Shown in pieces: positions 1 through 13,106 of a stretch of DNA of 64,000 bases. The stretch lies in NCBI GenBank assembly GCA_947568835.1, contig OX387606.1, positions 17,517,940-17,581,939 of the forward strand, given 5' to 3'. This stretch comes from Protonemura montana. Its lineage: Eukaryota > Arthropoda > Insecta > Plecoptera > Nemouridae. The notes under the pieces were generated by a model. It did no database searches. It was not told the DNA's origin and saw nothing but the letters and a program-made list of their open reading frames with translations. The position numbers and the translations under genes are program-made. The first letter of the stretch is position 1; each line of letters starts with the position of its first letter.

Positions 1-2930
1 GTAAATTGAAGAGTGAATATATATTTTAGTTTAGTTTTTACTTAATTTACTTTTACATTCTTAAATAGATGTTAGCAGAAGAGATTAAGTTAGCGTTTAA
101 ACTTAAAGTCTGCCGGTACAAAAATTGTTTTGTAAGCCGATATTTAATTTGAAAGCTCACGCCCAAACTGAACCAATTTGCAATTCTGGAAAACGTGTAC
201 CGTTGCGTTACGTGCTTGATAGTAGGTGTCACAGTTTAACGTCATTATGAAGTTAGTTTATTATTCAAAATCTTGCATGAGTTGAGTTTTGCATGAATCT
301 ACTACAAATTTAAATTAAAAAATACAATTAAAAAAATTCTAACTTTACAGATGTCTAAAATGGCGGTAAAATTCGATTTTGTTCGATTTGGCTAGGCTCT
401 TGATTTTAGGAACACGTAGCGCCATGACTTTTAGTCATCGATAACGAAACAAAATCTAAGTCACGAAATAAAAACTCCTCCTGAGGACACAAATTATTCT
501 GAATTCTAAATACAACTGTACAGAATTTGTATTACATTAAACCTAAAGGAACGAAATAAAACTGGTGTGTTTATGTAAAGGATCAGCTACTGGAATATAA
601 TATCCAATTATTACAATTGTTCGAAGCGGCGTGTTCATATTAATATAGACAATACCTACGCTAAAGCTAGTATTTATTCACTCGATTTGTTGCAATATGC
701 AGCCGGTGTGTTGGTGTATATTTCAGAAGTTAATTGATTCCATTAGCTCAAAAATCAATTAACTCCACAAAGGCAAACTCTATGGCAGATTTTTGCTAGT
801 CAAAATCATTCATTTTTTTTTTTGAATTTTTTTTTACAATAATTCACAAGCTCAAACACAAAACAATCTACAGGTTTCTCCAAGGCATATTATCTTTCAA
901 AAATTGAAACTCTCAATACTCTGTAGCTTCGCATTATTTTCATAAAAATTATACATTTTTTCAGTGTGTTATCCTCGCCCGTCACTTCCTATTGAAACAG
1001 TGCACGTCATATTTTTCTTATTCAAGTCTACACTTCTTGTTCATAGATTTCACGGGCTCATAACCTTGCTCATTGCCAAGTTAGAACGTGAACAGATATT
1101 TTACAGCAAACAGTATTTTGTGTTGCTTTTTTTACCTCATTGTTTGGAGAATACAGAGCTCGTAGCTGGCTGGAAAACTAGTATTCCATATACTTGGGTG
1201 GAAGTATTTTGTATATTCCCCTAGGTACAGGGAATCATTATGCAAATTATTCGGTGGGCAAATGGACGGGAAAACACGCCAGGCAAAGTCCCATCGCACT
1301 CATCGAAATATTGATCCTAAATATTGGCGGAAGCGAGACGACTCATGGTTAGCAGGCAAACAATTATATACGACCTATCGGTATCGGGGCATAATGGATG
1401 TATTTTGTAGTCCATCAAAATAATTTGGAATTTCCGATACTATATTTATGATAGATATTCATTAAAAATGGATTATCCATATTATTCCAATTGTTTGATG
1501 TAAAGTTTGTGGCTATATAATACGTTTATATAGCTGACAATTTTAACTCCCATTAATACGAGACCATCTTATTTATTGAGTTAAGCTATATTTCAAGATA
1601 TGGCTTTATTTCACAATGTGTGACCTATTCCTAGAACATACTTCCTGAACCAATATTTGCATGATATTGGGCACAAACGAGCCTAATTCACTTGATCGGT
1701 GCATTTATCAATAAATGTGTTCTTTTATATAGATAGAACCTAGGTTTCACGACGTCAGTTACGTTATCGGTTTTGGTCTTGAAATAATTTGGTATTTTGT
1801 CATATACGGTGGAGGTGCCAAGTTGGTAGCCTTCCCAACTTGCTAAAGCAACGTGAAGCAAACGGTGAACGGAAGTTATTTTCGCTTGAGAAACAAAGCT
1901 TAAAGGCGAAAAAAAAGCAGTATTTTGGTTTCCACGGTTCTGAAGACGTTTTCTGTTCAGTGGGATATTTAAGTGTTTAAATTATGATCAAAAATGACAA
2001 CATGCGGCGTTCAAGAAACACGGTTATCAATTTTTCCTTACTTTATTTTTATATAAAGTTGTATGTTTAATACTTTTGATAAACCATGTCTCAACTTTAA
2101 TACAGGCGCTCTCTTTTGACCCAATATTGGCACTCAAAACGGCACGAACATTCCTCGTTCCATGACAACTTCTTTCGTTGTTTCAAACTCATTTAAACCG
2201 CACGTCACAAATCCACAAAACCTAGAATAGTAAGACGAAAATATTTTCAATCTTTTCGACATCAACAACTAGGCCACCTGTCCCTCATTACCGAGGCACC
2301 GCTCTTTGACAGCCCTCGCTATAACCTCTACCCTCCCGCCTGTCCATATAAGCAGACACCTCTCAACTTGTCCCCTGCAGCCTATCTCCCACAAAGCAAA
2401 CAACGATTCCCGACGAGAAAGCTCCATAATTGTCTACAACAAACCGCTGGCTTTTCTTCTCGTATTGAGGTCAAGAAAATGTGTCGTTTCGTGGCGTCGT
2501 GGAAAGGAAATAAAAACCCCTACCCTATTTTTATTTTATTTTTACAGTCTTATCGATATTTTTGAGCCTTACAACAACTGTATCTTGCATTTATTGCAAA
2601 CCACCAAGGTTTGCCGTCATCGTATGCTTACTGGATCAAGCGTTTTTGGCGTCCTTATCCAAGAGAGTTGTGTTCCCAGTTGAAATGGTAAGCCTGGTTA
2701 TGGAGGGCTGGTATCGACCCACTCGGAAAACCTCCGCAGACGAGTATACGAAAAGCGACGGCGTTCCACGGAGCACAGCAAAAAAACAAACCACTAACAC
2801 TCACACACACACACAATCACACGGCTAAAACTTGGGAAACTTAACAGTACAACGAAACAACTGTGATGAAAATAGTATTAATAATTGGTCGGTTTTTGCG
2901 CGAGTCACTTTTGTCGAAATCGTCTTTTCC
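1..2930. other. No gene recognised
   Basis: AT-rich DNA. The small open frames at 964-1224, 1789-1980 and 2306-2683 have no recognisable domain and mostly lack an ATG start. A TATA-like CATATAAGC occurs near 2,346 in a locally C-rich patch, but nothing coding follows. Confidence 0.5.
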
Positions 2931-3052
2931 GTCCGCCTCTGCGGAGAGAGTTCACTTCGTAGCGAACATAGCCGACGCCATTTTCACATTGGAATGGCTC
3001 GTGCCCCTGCGCGCATGGTATTATGGGTGAACATGATATCGGAACCCGGCGG

Positions 3053-3097
3053 TGACGTCACAGTCCTGAATTGCGGAAAATGGTTGCCACGGGCAAC
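3053..3097. promoter_or_regulatory. CRE and RFX X-box pair in a promoter-like patch
   Basis: A palindromic cAMP-response element TGACGTCA (3053-3060) lies 22 bp from a perfectly palindromic X-box GTTGCCACGGGCAAC (3083-3097). An inverted CCAAT box (ATTGG) occurs near 3193. The surrounding 2,930-3,120 is richer in CG than the region around it. No coding exon can be tied to it. Confidence 0.5.
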
Positions 3098-3799
3098 TCT
3101 GCTGGCGCGCGTTCCCGACAGTTTGTATTTAGTTGGGATAGACAGGATAGATGGGATATAGTAGCAGGGTTAGGAAGGGACCGAGACACTTGATTGGCCA
3201 CCCTGTGTTTATACAATTTTCTGGGTGTATTAGCTAATTACTTTTTATTGACCATGTTAAGTGTTCCTTTTCGTTTTCGTTTTCGATATTACCTATAGTG
3301 TGATGCTTGAATAAATGTTTGATTTGTTTCGCAACAATTACTCTACCAAATACGATGAGAAAATTGTTTTCTCAACATGGAAAAAAAATATCTTTGTCGC
3401 AAAACAGAGGCACGATTAATTTTTCTTGTGTAATTTTATTTTCCCGCTTATAAATGGGGCAAGTAAATACTTGCAGACGCCTTCAAATCCTTGGCTTCAG
3501 TCATATTTCACTGGTTTCACGGAACCGCAGGTATATCTGCCATTAACATTGCAGGCCCGTTTTCCACGAAAACCGAGCTCAAGTATGCAGCAGAATATTC
3601 TGCTTTCTACAATCCGCAATTTACTAAACATGATATTTGTGGCTTCGAACAATATTATAACTTATTCATGTGTCATCTTCAAGATTTTTTTTTTCATTCC
3701 CTCTCGTGGTTTTCAAGAATAATTTGAAACTATTTTCTAGCATGAGATGACAATGCTGGAGTTGTAGTATTTTTATTAGCAATCGGGAAAAACGTGCTG

Positions 3800-3818
3800 T
3801 TTCGCGGAACCCGCGAAA
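3800..3818. repeat. Short perfect inverted repeat TTTCGCGG-AAC-CCGCGAAA
   Basis: Eight-bp arms around AAC in AT-rich DNA. Each arm resembles an E2F half-site (TTTCGCG). No gene is attached. Confidence 0.5.
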
Positions 3819-4919
3819 GAAAGATCTAGAACAGCGAATGCAGCCCCTTGAGCGCCCACTCCTTTCAACCTCCCCCTTGACATATCATAGGCGCAAATCT
3901 TAATTATTATTCAAGTCCTCCCACACGCTTACAAGTCAAGAGAATAAAATAAATATAATAAACGGAAAACCTTAGTTTTTTTGGGGGAAAATTCATTTCA
4001 GCATCAAGGTGCATTCATTTAAATTTATCGACGTAGAAAATGTAAAAGTTTTCTGGCAAGAACTTTACGATGACGTTTAGGCTCGCCAAGGAGCAAGTAA
4101 ATTAGCCTACACGTCGAACTTTTAAAGCTGGAGTGTGACATTTAAAACCGCGCGCAAGGTACCTTACATTTTCTTGAGGCGTACATCCGTCGGGGCCGCT
4201 CACGTATCCCACCGCTGACATCACTGTATACATTACCCAGATCAATGCACACGGGCCAGCTCGGCTGTAGGCCTGCCACAGCACCACACTCTTTTTGGCT
4301 AACACACAACTCCACAAAAGATCGGGATGAATGTGAAGAGTTGAAAAAAAATGTGTATTTATGGGAATATATTGTAGGGCATGAAGAGGCGCCGAGTACG
4401 CTGCTTCACAATCGATTGGGCACGTAAGGGGCCGAAAAACCGGGGGCTAGACTCGGCGCCTCCATCCGAGGAATGATAGCGAAGTGGGACGCGACTGTCT
4501 TGCGATGATTAATTTATGTTTCTCTATTTTTTGACAAACGGCTCTATGTTCAAGAGTTAGGTGTTGGAAAAATAGTTTTAAAACTGGTGCTTGAATGTCT
4601 TTGGCGTGAGAGTGGATTTAAAAATCTTTGCTTTCAATTTTCTGATCTTCCGCATGTTTCTCAATTGTTAGTTCTCGCTTTTAGAGTTTTTCTTACTTCA
4701 CTATCTGAATGCACTTAGGGGTGAAAACTGAAGTTTACATTTTAGTTATACTTCCAAAACCTTTATGGCCATCAAATAATGCCAAGAAATCTCAAGAAAA
4801 CACTCATTTCGATGCCAGTTGGCGAGTTACATTGCTGGATTACCTAAAAGTAGCTACAAGAGATCTTTATTGATTTTAATGTTATTATTTTGTACACAAT
4901 TTCCTCCTGCAAGACATGC

Positions 4920-4985
4920 CCATTTGAGGAATCGAATCCAAGTCCCCAGCTGTCACGCCTCGGGCTCAAACCACCCGAGGAAAAT
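4920..4985 (-). repeat. Possible tRNA-derived SINE fragment
   Basis: Minus strand contains GGATTCGATTCC, a B-box-like motif, preceded by CGTGACAGCTGGGG and a short CCTCGGG/CCCGAGG inverted pair. Weak A-box. Confidence 0.35.
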
Positions 4986-6227
4986 TGTGGTATTGTTTTC
5001 TTTTTGAGTTATCAATATTTGCTATTATTTCTACCTATGACTCAATTTATTTTCTAGTTTTTATCAAACAGCCAGATGTAGTGAAATGCGTACACAATAT
5101 ACCGCTACTTATTTATATTTTCTTATGAATGCACCATTTGAATATATTTCCTATAATTTCTAGAAACGTAGCGTTCCAATATCAAACAAACCATAGGTAG
5201 GTACCTACACTATTCAATGCAGAACCAGAAATATGACTTTTTTTTTCTTTGCACTTTTTGTAGAACTGCAGTGAATGGCTGATAGATATTTAACTATACT
5301 TTTTTACTGGTTAAACAATCCAGTTTTTAAAGAAAAATTTAAGAACAGGACCAAATTTTGCAGACAAAATATTGATCTCACCTCAAGTGATAAGCATGTA
5401 AATAAATTAGTATGTTGTAGAGAAACGATTGAAAAGATTTTAGCACTGAAAGAAAATGTATATTATAAAAATATATAAGAAAATGGAGGAATTGTTTCTT
5501 TTTTAAAACTGTTCTTCCAACAAAATACTTCAAAATAAGCATTTTAACTTAAACAGTTTGGCCATTGTCGATTGTCAAAATTTGGTCTGTAGCTAGATGA
5601 TTTTATATCTAGTATACTGATCCGCATTCCCAATTCCCAGGTTAAAAATCGGCAAATGGAAGTGAAGAACAATTCTTTCGACTCGGCATGGTGACATTCT
5701 CAGCATGAATGTCAAGAGAATGTCGGCTGAGATTGTAAAGACACAGGTATACAATTATTAGATTCAAAGCTTATTGGTAGAAGTCCTCTCCATGTTTGTC
5801 CCACAATTTAAATGAGAACAAACCCACAATACACGTACCTAAAATAATTATAGAACATTGTGTAATCCAAACAATAGCACCATACAATATGAATCAGCAT
5901 CAAATTCACAAAGCTGGTTTACAAACTCGCGCGGATGGATGTGCCAAATTCAATGTCAAAATATCTGAGCCATACAGAGCTCAATAAGATTAGTCAGCGG
6001 GGCTGAATTTGCGCAGAGCTTTGCAACGCTGTTTAACGATGGTTTAACGACAATTATCGCGAGATCACCGGTCGATTTGGCGGGTCCACAATATTCGCGG
6101 CAATGTTGAAAGGCTGACAATTACAAGGGAAACTGCCGCTCGAATTCTGGAGATATTCATTGGGAGCCTGGTGTGAACATTAAAACGAAACGCCGTGAGG
6201 GTGGTTAATGTTTTACCTGCGAGATAA

Positions 6228-6770
6228 ATATGATAATTAAACATTGCACATTCCGCTATACGCAACTACATACGTTGGTAAACCAGTAGAACCATTGAGT
6301 TCTTAAGTATTATCAGAGGATCAGCGCTAATGTTAAACCGCCAAGTGACTGCTCCACCTACAAAAATGGAGAATGATACTAGGTGGAGTTATTGATGTTT
6401 TATATGTTAAGATATTTCATTTCGTTATTTCTCCCAGATTACTCGCATTGAGACAGGTTTACCCTCAAATAATCTTTGTTAATGCGAACCTCTAATATCT
6501 ATATACATCTATCAATACATTTAGTCGAAATTATTTAATTATAGCGGTGTTTTAAAAACAACGGCCGCAAGCACCTACCGTTACCACGTGTTGCCGGATC
6601 GTTTGCTCATCAGAAATTTTATCGATAACGCTTGCTCTCTGACTTTACCAATAAACTCAATGGTTGTACCTACGTGATTAATTTGATAATCAAGCATTGC
6701 TTCTTCCGCTGTACGCAACTACTCGCGACGGTAAACCAGAGGAACGAAAACTGAAGATCGTGTACACTTC
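6228..6770. repeat. Dispersed repeat with partial internal duplication
   Basis: Two diverged copies of a motif with ATTCCGCTATACGCAACTAC and GGTAAACCAG lie at about 6,228-6,310 and 6,690-6,770. The part at about 6,350-6,665 aligns by eye, in order, with 26,205-26,515 (shared words: AGGTGGAGT, GATTACTC, TTGCCGG, TAAACTCAAT). Confidence 0.4.
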
Positions 6771-8039
6771 TTGGGCATGCCCTCACTGTATTCTCACATT
6801 ATGCTTCGCTTAGAAATTAAGGTAAAGTTTCCGAAGAAGTCAAACTTTGCTTGCTGAAAGACGGAAAAAAGAATATGCAACCCACTTAAAATTAAATTTG
6901 TTTTTAAATTTCTTGTCCATTTTATGAAAAACTTGTTTGCCTGTATATTTTTGTGCAAAAGAAAAATAATTAATGTGGTGCATTTTGTTGAAACGAACCC
7001 GTAGAAAGTTTCAGCTCAAAAGCGAGATTATTTTCTCCAATTTTATTTATACAAAATTCATGGAACAAGTTCGAATAACCTGTGGCAGTTAAAACCTACT
7101 TTGATCCGCCTAATGATCCATCCTATTTTTAACTTCATTTCATATCCAACAAACAACCTTACATGCACGAAAAAAATCAAACCTTCAATGTACACAAAAG
7201 TCAACCTTTTCAATGTGTCCATTTTAATCCACCCTTTCAAAGCAGCATAAAATGGCGTCGCACTCTTTCCCTCCACACACACAACACACACACACATTCA
7301 CATGTACTCTATAAACGTGCTGGTGTATAACTTCCACACATGGAATAATGCTATTCTACTTTGTTGCGTGCACATAGAGTAACACAGGTTTCAGGGTTAT
7401 TAGCGAGTTTTTTTTTGTTCAGTTTCCTCATGGCTTGCATGCTGCCAGTCGAGTTGGGGTGGCGAAGGGGCTAAACTGTGGTTCTGGAGCGCTATGGCAC
7501 CGCCAGAGAGCGCACAACTACACTTTGTACCAATTTGATAGGTTGAAAAACAACGACAATACTAGTATAATTTAACTAACTGTTTGATTGATTACCGGGG
7601 TGGTTACTGTTCTGGTTATCATTTACATTTTAAAAAATCTCAAAACTGAAATCATCGTTGTATTTTTTTTGCACAGATCATTTTTTTTTATTTTATACAA
7701 TCACACTCTCTATGTCACACGCAGTTCACACGCATGTCACACGCATTCAGTGAATGTAATTTAAAATATATCAGTTTTCCATTGAAAACTCTTTGTCCCA
7801 TATGTCGTACCAATGGTCGTACAAATGATTTCCCGTGGAAAACTTGCTTGGAAAACTTGGAAGTACTCAAAACTGGACTGCGATCAAAACAAGAGGTGAA
7901 ATTTTAAATTTTAAATTTTAAATGTAATTACTTGCAATGGGCAGAGTAGGTACTTTGTAATTATGATGATATTTTGATGATTTATTTATCTTCAAGACCC
8001 TAATAACATTGGACGAGTCTACGGAGTGACCCCGTTAAG

Positions 8040-8250
8040 ACAAAAGTGTTGTACATTTCGAGCATAGGAGTGGTTTGTGTGCTAGATATGGCGTCCCTGC
8101 GCGACGTCGGCCACTCTCAGGGCACCGAGGCCCTCTTTGCTTGGGCATCACGGTATAGAGCTACCGCGCCGCGCCGCGCCATGCCTCTTCGATCGATGCA
8201 CCTAGGCTCGAACCAAGGACACTGCTCTAGGTGCAGAGGCCAATTGCGAC
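8040..8250 (-). repeat. GC-rich tRNA-derived SINE-like element
   Basis: On the minus strand, B-box GGTTCGAGCC (8205-8214) lies after a degenerate D-arm TTGGCCTCTGCACCTAGAGC. It is followed by a GC-rich body with GGCGCGGCGCGGCGCGG. The block stands out sharply from AT-rich surroundings. Confidence 0.45.
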
Positions 8251-11077
8251 AAAATTTTACCCGGTAAACGGATGTTTAGCATCAGGTTTTGTTCCAATAA
8301 TTTTATTATTCTGAGCTTGTGCCGAATCTGAGAACTCTAGTGATAATCGGTTACTGTCCTTGTTGGCAGAAAAGTGCTGCTGAAACCTGAAAGGACTGCG
8401 TACTTACCTCATTGTCGGAAAATTCGATTACTATTGGAAACCAATTGCGTCGTTTAAGATAACATGCATCAAAATGTAAGCTCTGTTTTATTAAAAACAC
8501 CAATTTCACAGCTATCTTGATCCATTTTCATACAGAGGGCTTTGAAAATGGTGTTTCTAATGAAATATATGCAGTACAAGTTTAGCGCATTCTAAAGAGT
8601 AAAACGTATCAGTGAAAAGTTCTGAGCAAGATTTACTCAAAATCATAATCCAGTCACCGTCAATATAGGTAGGTAATATACCAAATAGAATACTACAGCG
8701 AAAACTGTTTATTCTTGCACTAATTTTTGACACAGTTCATGCAACCGTTGTACTGTAATAGCATAGAATTGCGACAAGAACACAAGTGCACTCTCCGTTC
8801 TTTTCCAGTTCCTGTTGCTTTCTCGTGATTAATTTAAAACGTATTAAAAATGTATTGATATTGATTTCAGATAATTGCCTGCAGGTAAGAAGTAAATGTT
8901 TAACTGGTGCATTCGATGCGACAGTTCGTGATTAGAGTGTTGTAATACGGTTAAAGCCCTGGCTAATCTACTTCTTCTTCCAGGTGTATTGAGAAGACAT
9001 TATTGGTCGGTCAATTGCAATGCCTGTAGCTGAAGAACATGACGAAGCTTACATCTAATCTCATACAGTGAATGCTAAATCTAGGCTGAAGAATGGGATC
9101 TGTGCGGGACGTTTGACGAAACGAACCGGTCCATCCCATGTCGAGTTGATTAAATTATAACGTTTTTGATGACCGCAGTAGACATGCTTTCTGGCCGCGA
9201 CAGATTCAGCTAGCCATGCCTCACGAATGATTTTGTATTCGATCACCAGTTGTGACATCCCATGTCCTGCTTTTGTATCACAAAATTGCTGACAGTTGTG
9301 TCTAAAAGTTCAAATACAGAAAAATATTTTACCGATCTATAAATTTCTTTGTCTCATATGAGAAAACTGTTCCTAAAAACCTTGCAGCAATAACTTTAGC
9401 TAAGCACCAAACTCCTATCATTTATGTCTTTGTTTATTTATTTAATTATTTATTTATATTTTTATTTGTTTATTTCATCCTGAATCAGCCCAAATAGATC
9501 AATGTTATTTGTCATAGATCCACAGAAGTTAATTTTGGCGAGAGAATCCACTTACCGCAAGTACAAGCATCAACCTAACATTAAAAAATAACGGCCAATT
9601 AAAAACTCATCTCCATGGTCACAGAAAATCGGATACTTCTTTAGTGAATTACTGAAGCTGAACTACTTCCAGTTAAAAATCTAGCGTTCGGTTTGGCCCT
9701 AAAACATCAAACAGCAAAACTTTAACTGAAAATAAGATATATTTCAAAGCTTCGGGATCAATCAGTATAAATGATGGTGTCAGTCAAAGCTTATTACCTA
9801 ACAGACAAGATTTCCCTTGTGACAAATCACACTAATTTAGCCATTACAGCTCCTCTTTGATCGCCCCGTATTTAGCGCGTCTCTTAGTATTATTTTAACA
9901 TCGGTGCCCGGTAAGACTTCAGGTGGATGACCGAATTGACATGCCCCGTCGATGCGCCTTGTCCTCAAGCCAATGTTAGACTAACAGACACGTCCTCGCA
10001 GGAGCCCGGAGACTAACTCACAAATAACGATCGTCAAAACGCATTCGATTCACGTCCTCAATCTCAGTTTATTCATAATGAAGAAAGAACTGATAAGAAC
10101 CAGTTTAAGTGATGCATACCTTTGTGAAGGCCAGTTTCAGAATTTACAGTCAGGTGAGCAACCGGGAGGTAAGTTGAAGAAGTAGGTTTCTCATTGGCTG
10201 TGGCCATAGAGATGAGTCTTTAACGGGCAGTTATCTTTTTAACTAGACATTGCAAAACTGGTCCTTGATTACTTCGATTCTTTCAATGTTTTTCGTAGTC
10301 ACATTTTCTTTTCCTAACTTTTTCATAAACTTTGACCAGTGAGAAAGTTTAAAATGAACATTTTCACGATCAGTACTTTCAACAACCAAAACTTTCCCAA
10401 ACCAAATATTCACCACTTCAAAAAAAAACAATAAAAAAAATCTAATCGAATTATTAAAAGCACTTGCATATTCTCCCTTCTTGACCTTAATTTGTATGGT
10501 ACACCACGTTTTCATTGTGTCCGCCCACACCCTCATCCAATGATAACCGCGGCAATCGCAGCAGGATTCGCAGCCTGGACCGCGTTCCTATGAATGAAAA
10601 GCAACCCCCCCGCCTCGCGCATATATACAGCCTCGCGAATAACGCGATAAACCCAACAGAATTGCGCAATCTATATCCTAACAACGTCTTGAATACGCCA
10701 GTAAACAGTCACTCTATTTGTAGTTCGCCGGCATTCATGTCTCTATGTAATTATTGATATTTGCAGGCACGAAATGACTCGAGCTAGAAGCCTATGACGC
10801 GGTCTCAAATGACAATCAACGAAAATCCACGATACCTTCTCGACTCGTATGCTTGCCTTTCATTAAGTGACCTTTTAGATGGATTCTATTTTGCCAGAGC
10901 TCTGTAATAAACCGCATAATAAAGAGGCTGTCATTTGGCTGTCATTTTCAAATAATAATGGCATCTAACGCAAACAAATTTACGCATTTATGCTCGAATT
11001 AAGGGGTTTGGGGAGGGATAGCGTGCCTTGCGGCTCCTGCTGCTTGATTTTCGTGAATTGACCTGAAGAAGAACACC

Positions 11078-11169
11078 ATGCGCCCGACTTGCGTGATGGC
11101 TTTTTGCTTCGTTTTTATCGGTTTATTGCTTAGTCAAGCGCAAGGGAAAATTCCTGTGCTGGCAAAACG
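11078..11169 (+). CDS. Possible first coding exon of a secreted protein (signal peptide)
   Basis: An ATG in strong context (CACCATG) starts a frame reading MRPTCVMAFCFVFIGLLLSQ followed by AQG, KIPVLAK. This has the look of a cleavable signal peptide (hydrophobic core at residues 7-19, small residues before the cleavage point). GTATGA follows at about 11,169 and could be a donor. If not spliced, the frame stops after 46 codons. A TATATA at 10622-10627 is the nearest TATA-like site. No second exon was recognised, so this may be a chance open frame. Confidence 0.3.
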
Positions 11170-11246
11170 TATGAATATGTGCATACTTTTTCTTTGTATT
11201 TTCATTGAATGGATGTAATTGCAACTATATGACACTTACTATAATT

Positions 11247-11266
11247 AAAAAAAAAAAAAAAAAAAA
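11247..11266 (+). repeat. Poly(A) run of 20
   Basis: Homopolymer directly downstream of the possible signal-peptide exon. Confidence 0.9.
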
Positions 11267-12225
11267 GTATTTGTGAACCGAGCTACGGATTTGCTAGCAA
11301 AACTTGTAAACATAAATATTTAGAAGCATTTGTTTGATGCGGCATTGTTAAAAATGGATTAGCTATTTCGTAAAAAATTGAGGGAATAGAATTTTTTTTC
11401 ATTATTGGATTTTGTTCTGGTCGATTCCGACAATTACGAGTCGAATTGAATTTGAAAACAGTGAAAAAGTAGGGCAATATCTTGAGTACACTAAATCCCT
11501 CTTGTCACACATTTACTGTCAAGTTTCTTGAAATTCAATTTACCCCTTAGCGTATTCCAACGTTTGAATCGCCGATTCTTTTCGTCGCTTGCAGTATTAA
11601 ATCTTAGATAATAAACTCCACTTACCTAAGGGATAAAAACGAAACTTGGCGCAGTGGTGGTTCGACAGTCCCAATTGTACTTCCTTTTTAGTCTTCTTAT
11701 TTTTATCAATAGTAGCAAAAGCAATCACAAATATTTTCACCGAGTGCGTTTCTTTACCGATTACTATTCTATTTACAAAATAATAAAAACAAACAACGGT
11801 TTAAATTTTGAAAAAAAATCTACACACAATCGACGGCCGTTAGCAGTGAGTTTGTCATCCTGTTAAACGCAGCAGCGTTCTCCTTGCGTTTGGTTCAAAA
11901 TTTCCCAGCCCCTGCGTCGTCGGCTGCCTGCATCACACCCGCTCGCACCACTGGCGCCTCTGGTGGCTCGATTTAACACCCCCGATCAATAGCACGGCGC
12001 TAGCCGAACGGAGCCGATCGTGCGCGACTCCGCGCTCGGCAAGAAAGAGAGAAAGAAACGGTGGGAAATTTTCTCGGCTAACTGTTTTCTAACATGCGAT
12101 TGTTTTTATTAATTAAAATAATAATGCAAAATCTAAGCGTTTACGCTGATTAATTTCACTCGATGTCGGCGGCATTATTTAATATCTTGCAACATTTTTC
12201 TTCAAAATGTTTTTTGTCCTTTTGG

Positions 12226-12300
12226 GGGACAGGGCTGTGGGCATTGAACCCCGGTCCTCAAGATTTCAAAGCTGCTCCGACGAGAAAGATACAAATTTTA
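12226..12300 (-). repeat. Possible tRNA-derived SINE fragment
   Basis: Minus strand has CTCGTCGGAGCAGC (D-arm-like), then GGACCGGGGTTCAATGCCC (B-box-like). No full cloverleaf. Confidence 0.35.
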
Positions 12301-12406
12301 AGCTCGAGAAGTTAAGCAACAATGCGCGGGGTTAGGTATTAGGTACTGAGTGACCATCATGCTCATGACAAGTTCTGTTTGGAAATTATGACGTCAGTAA
12401 AACAGC

Positions 12407-12443
12407 TTCTCAACTTCGCGGCATGGCGCCGCGAAGTTGAGAA
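12407..12443. repeat. Perfect 16-bp inverted repeat with 5-nt loop
   Basis: Left arm TTCTCAACTTCGCGGC (12407-12422), loop ATGGC, right arm GCCGCGAAGTTGAGAA (12428-12443). No mismatch. It lies in a gene-free stretch about 800 bp before CCT3 and next to an ATGACGTCAG motif. Confidence 0.85.
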
Positions 12444-13106
12444 ATACTATGGTTCGAGTTGCCATATACTGCCATTGGGTTACTTCGTGATCCCTTAGTT
12501 GCTCTTCAGTCTGCATGCCGGCACCGGGTTTTTCTTCCACCTTACTAGGCTACTGTTATAGATTCATCGTCGTCATCCTCATCATCACCCACTCATTCAC
12601 CACCGCAGTTAGATCAGTGCCAGGCAGAAACCGTCGGAAAAAAAGTGCGTCGTTGAACACCACAAATCTTTCGATCAATTTGGACCCCAAGAACATGAAC
12701 ATGTTTAAAAGGAAAGTTGCAAAAGATTGCATATAGTTATGAAATCACTGAATTTGAAGAGCTTACAGTTAGGAAACAGATTTTTAAATAACTCTGTGGT
12801 GAAAGATGAAACAATGTGGTTCTCTTGACTATAGGGTAACGTGAATAAGGGTCAAATAATATTGCATCGGCTTACCTTATTTTCTGTTGTCAAATCTGTT
12901 GAACTATTTTATTGACATTTAAGCCAAAACAAATCTCTGCATATCCACTTCAATCAATCAACCAACCTAATCACTTATTTAATCAAACGAGTCAAATAAC
13001 GCAATTGTTGCACTTGTGCTCTCTAATGACATGATTGCACTGGTGTAAGTTTAACTGACGTTAATATTTGAACGTTTGGCACCGAAACTTTGTATTTAGA
13101 ATTTCA

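Larger units (their letters stand above)
3162..11077. other. Gene-poor stretch with scattered repeats
   Basis: Apart from the inverted repeat, SINE-like fragments and dispersed repeat listed separately, I see no supported exon. (TTTA)n-like sequence is at about 9,430-9,475 and TTTAAAT repeats are at about 7,898-7,922. GC-richer patches near 10,500-10,700 could be promoters. Confidence 0.45.
11170..13106. other. Gene-free stretch before CCT3
   Basis: Contains a GC-rich patch at 11,880-12,060, a tRNA-like fragment and the 16-bp hairpin. A 73-codon frame at 12515-12736 has an ATG and a hydrophobic stretch but no recognisable family. Confidence 0.45.

Noticed and set aside
4102-4317. Minus-strand frame with a hydrophobic stretch, Cys residues and a GTAAGG donor-like end (possible secreted-protein exon)
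   Set aside because: It has no ATG at its start, no partner exon could be found on the minus strand, and no family is recognised.
5275-5478. 67-codon frame with a Lys-rich composition, considered as a LINE remnant
   Set aside because: It lacks the LY-x-x-LP reverse-transcriptase end seen in the three accepted remnants.
11945-11975. CTCF-like CCACCAGAGGCGC (minus strand) in a GC-rich patch
   Set aside because: One base short of the consensus core and without supporting neighbours; could be a simple GGCGCC palindrome.
12515-12736. 73-codon ATG frame with a hydrophobic segment and a basic RNRRKK stretch (possible small secreted peptide)
   Set aside because: No family resemblance, no promoter or polyadenylation signal tied to it; likely chance.
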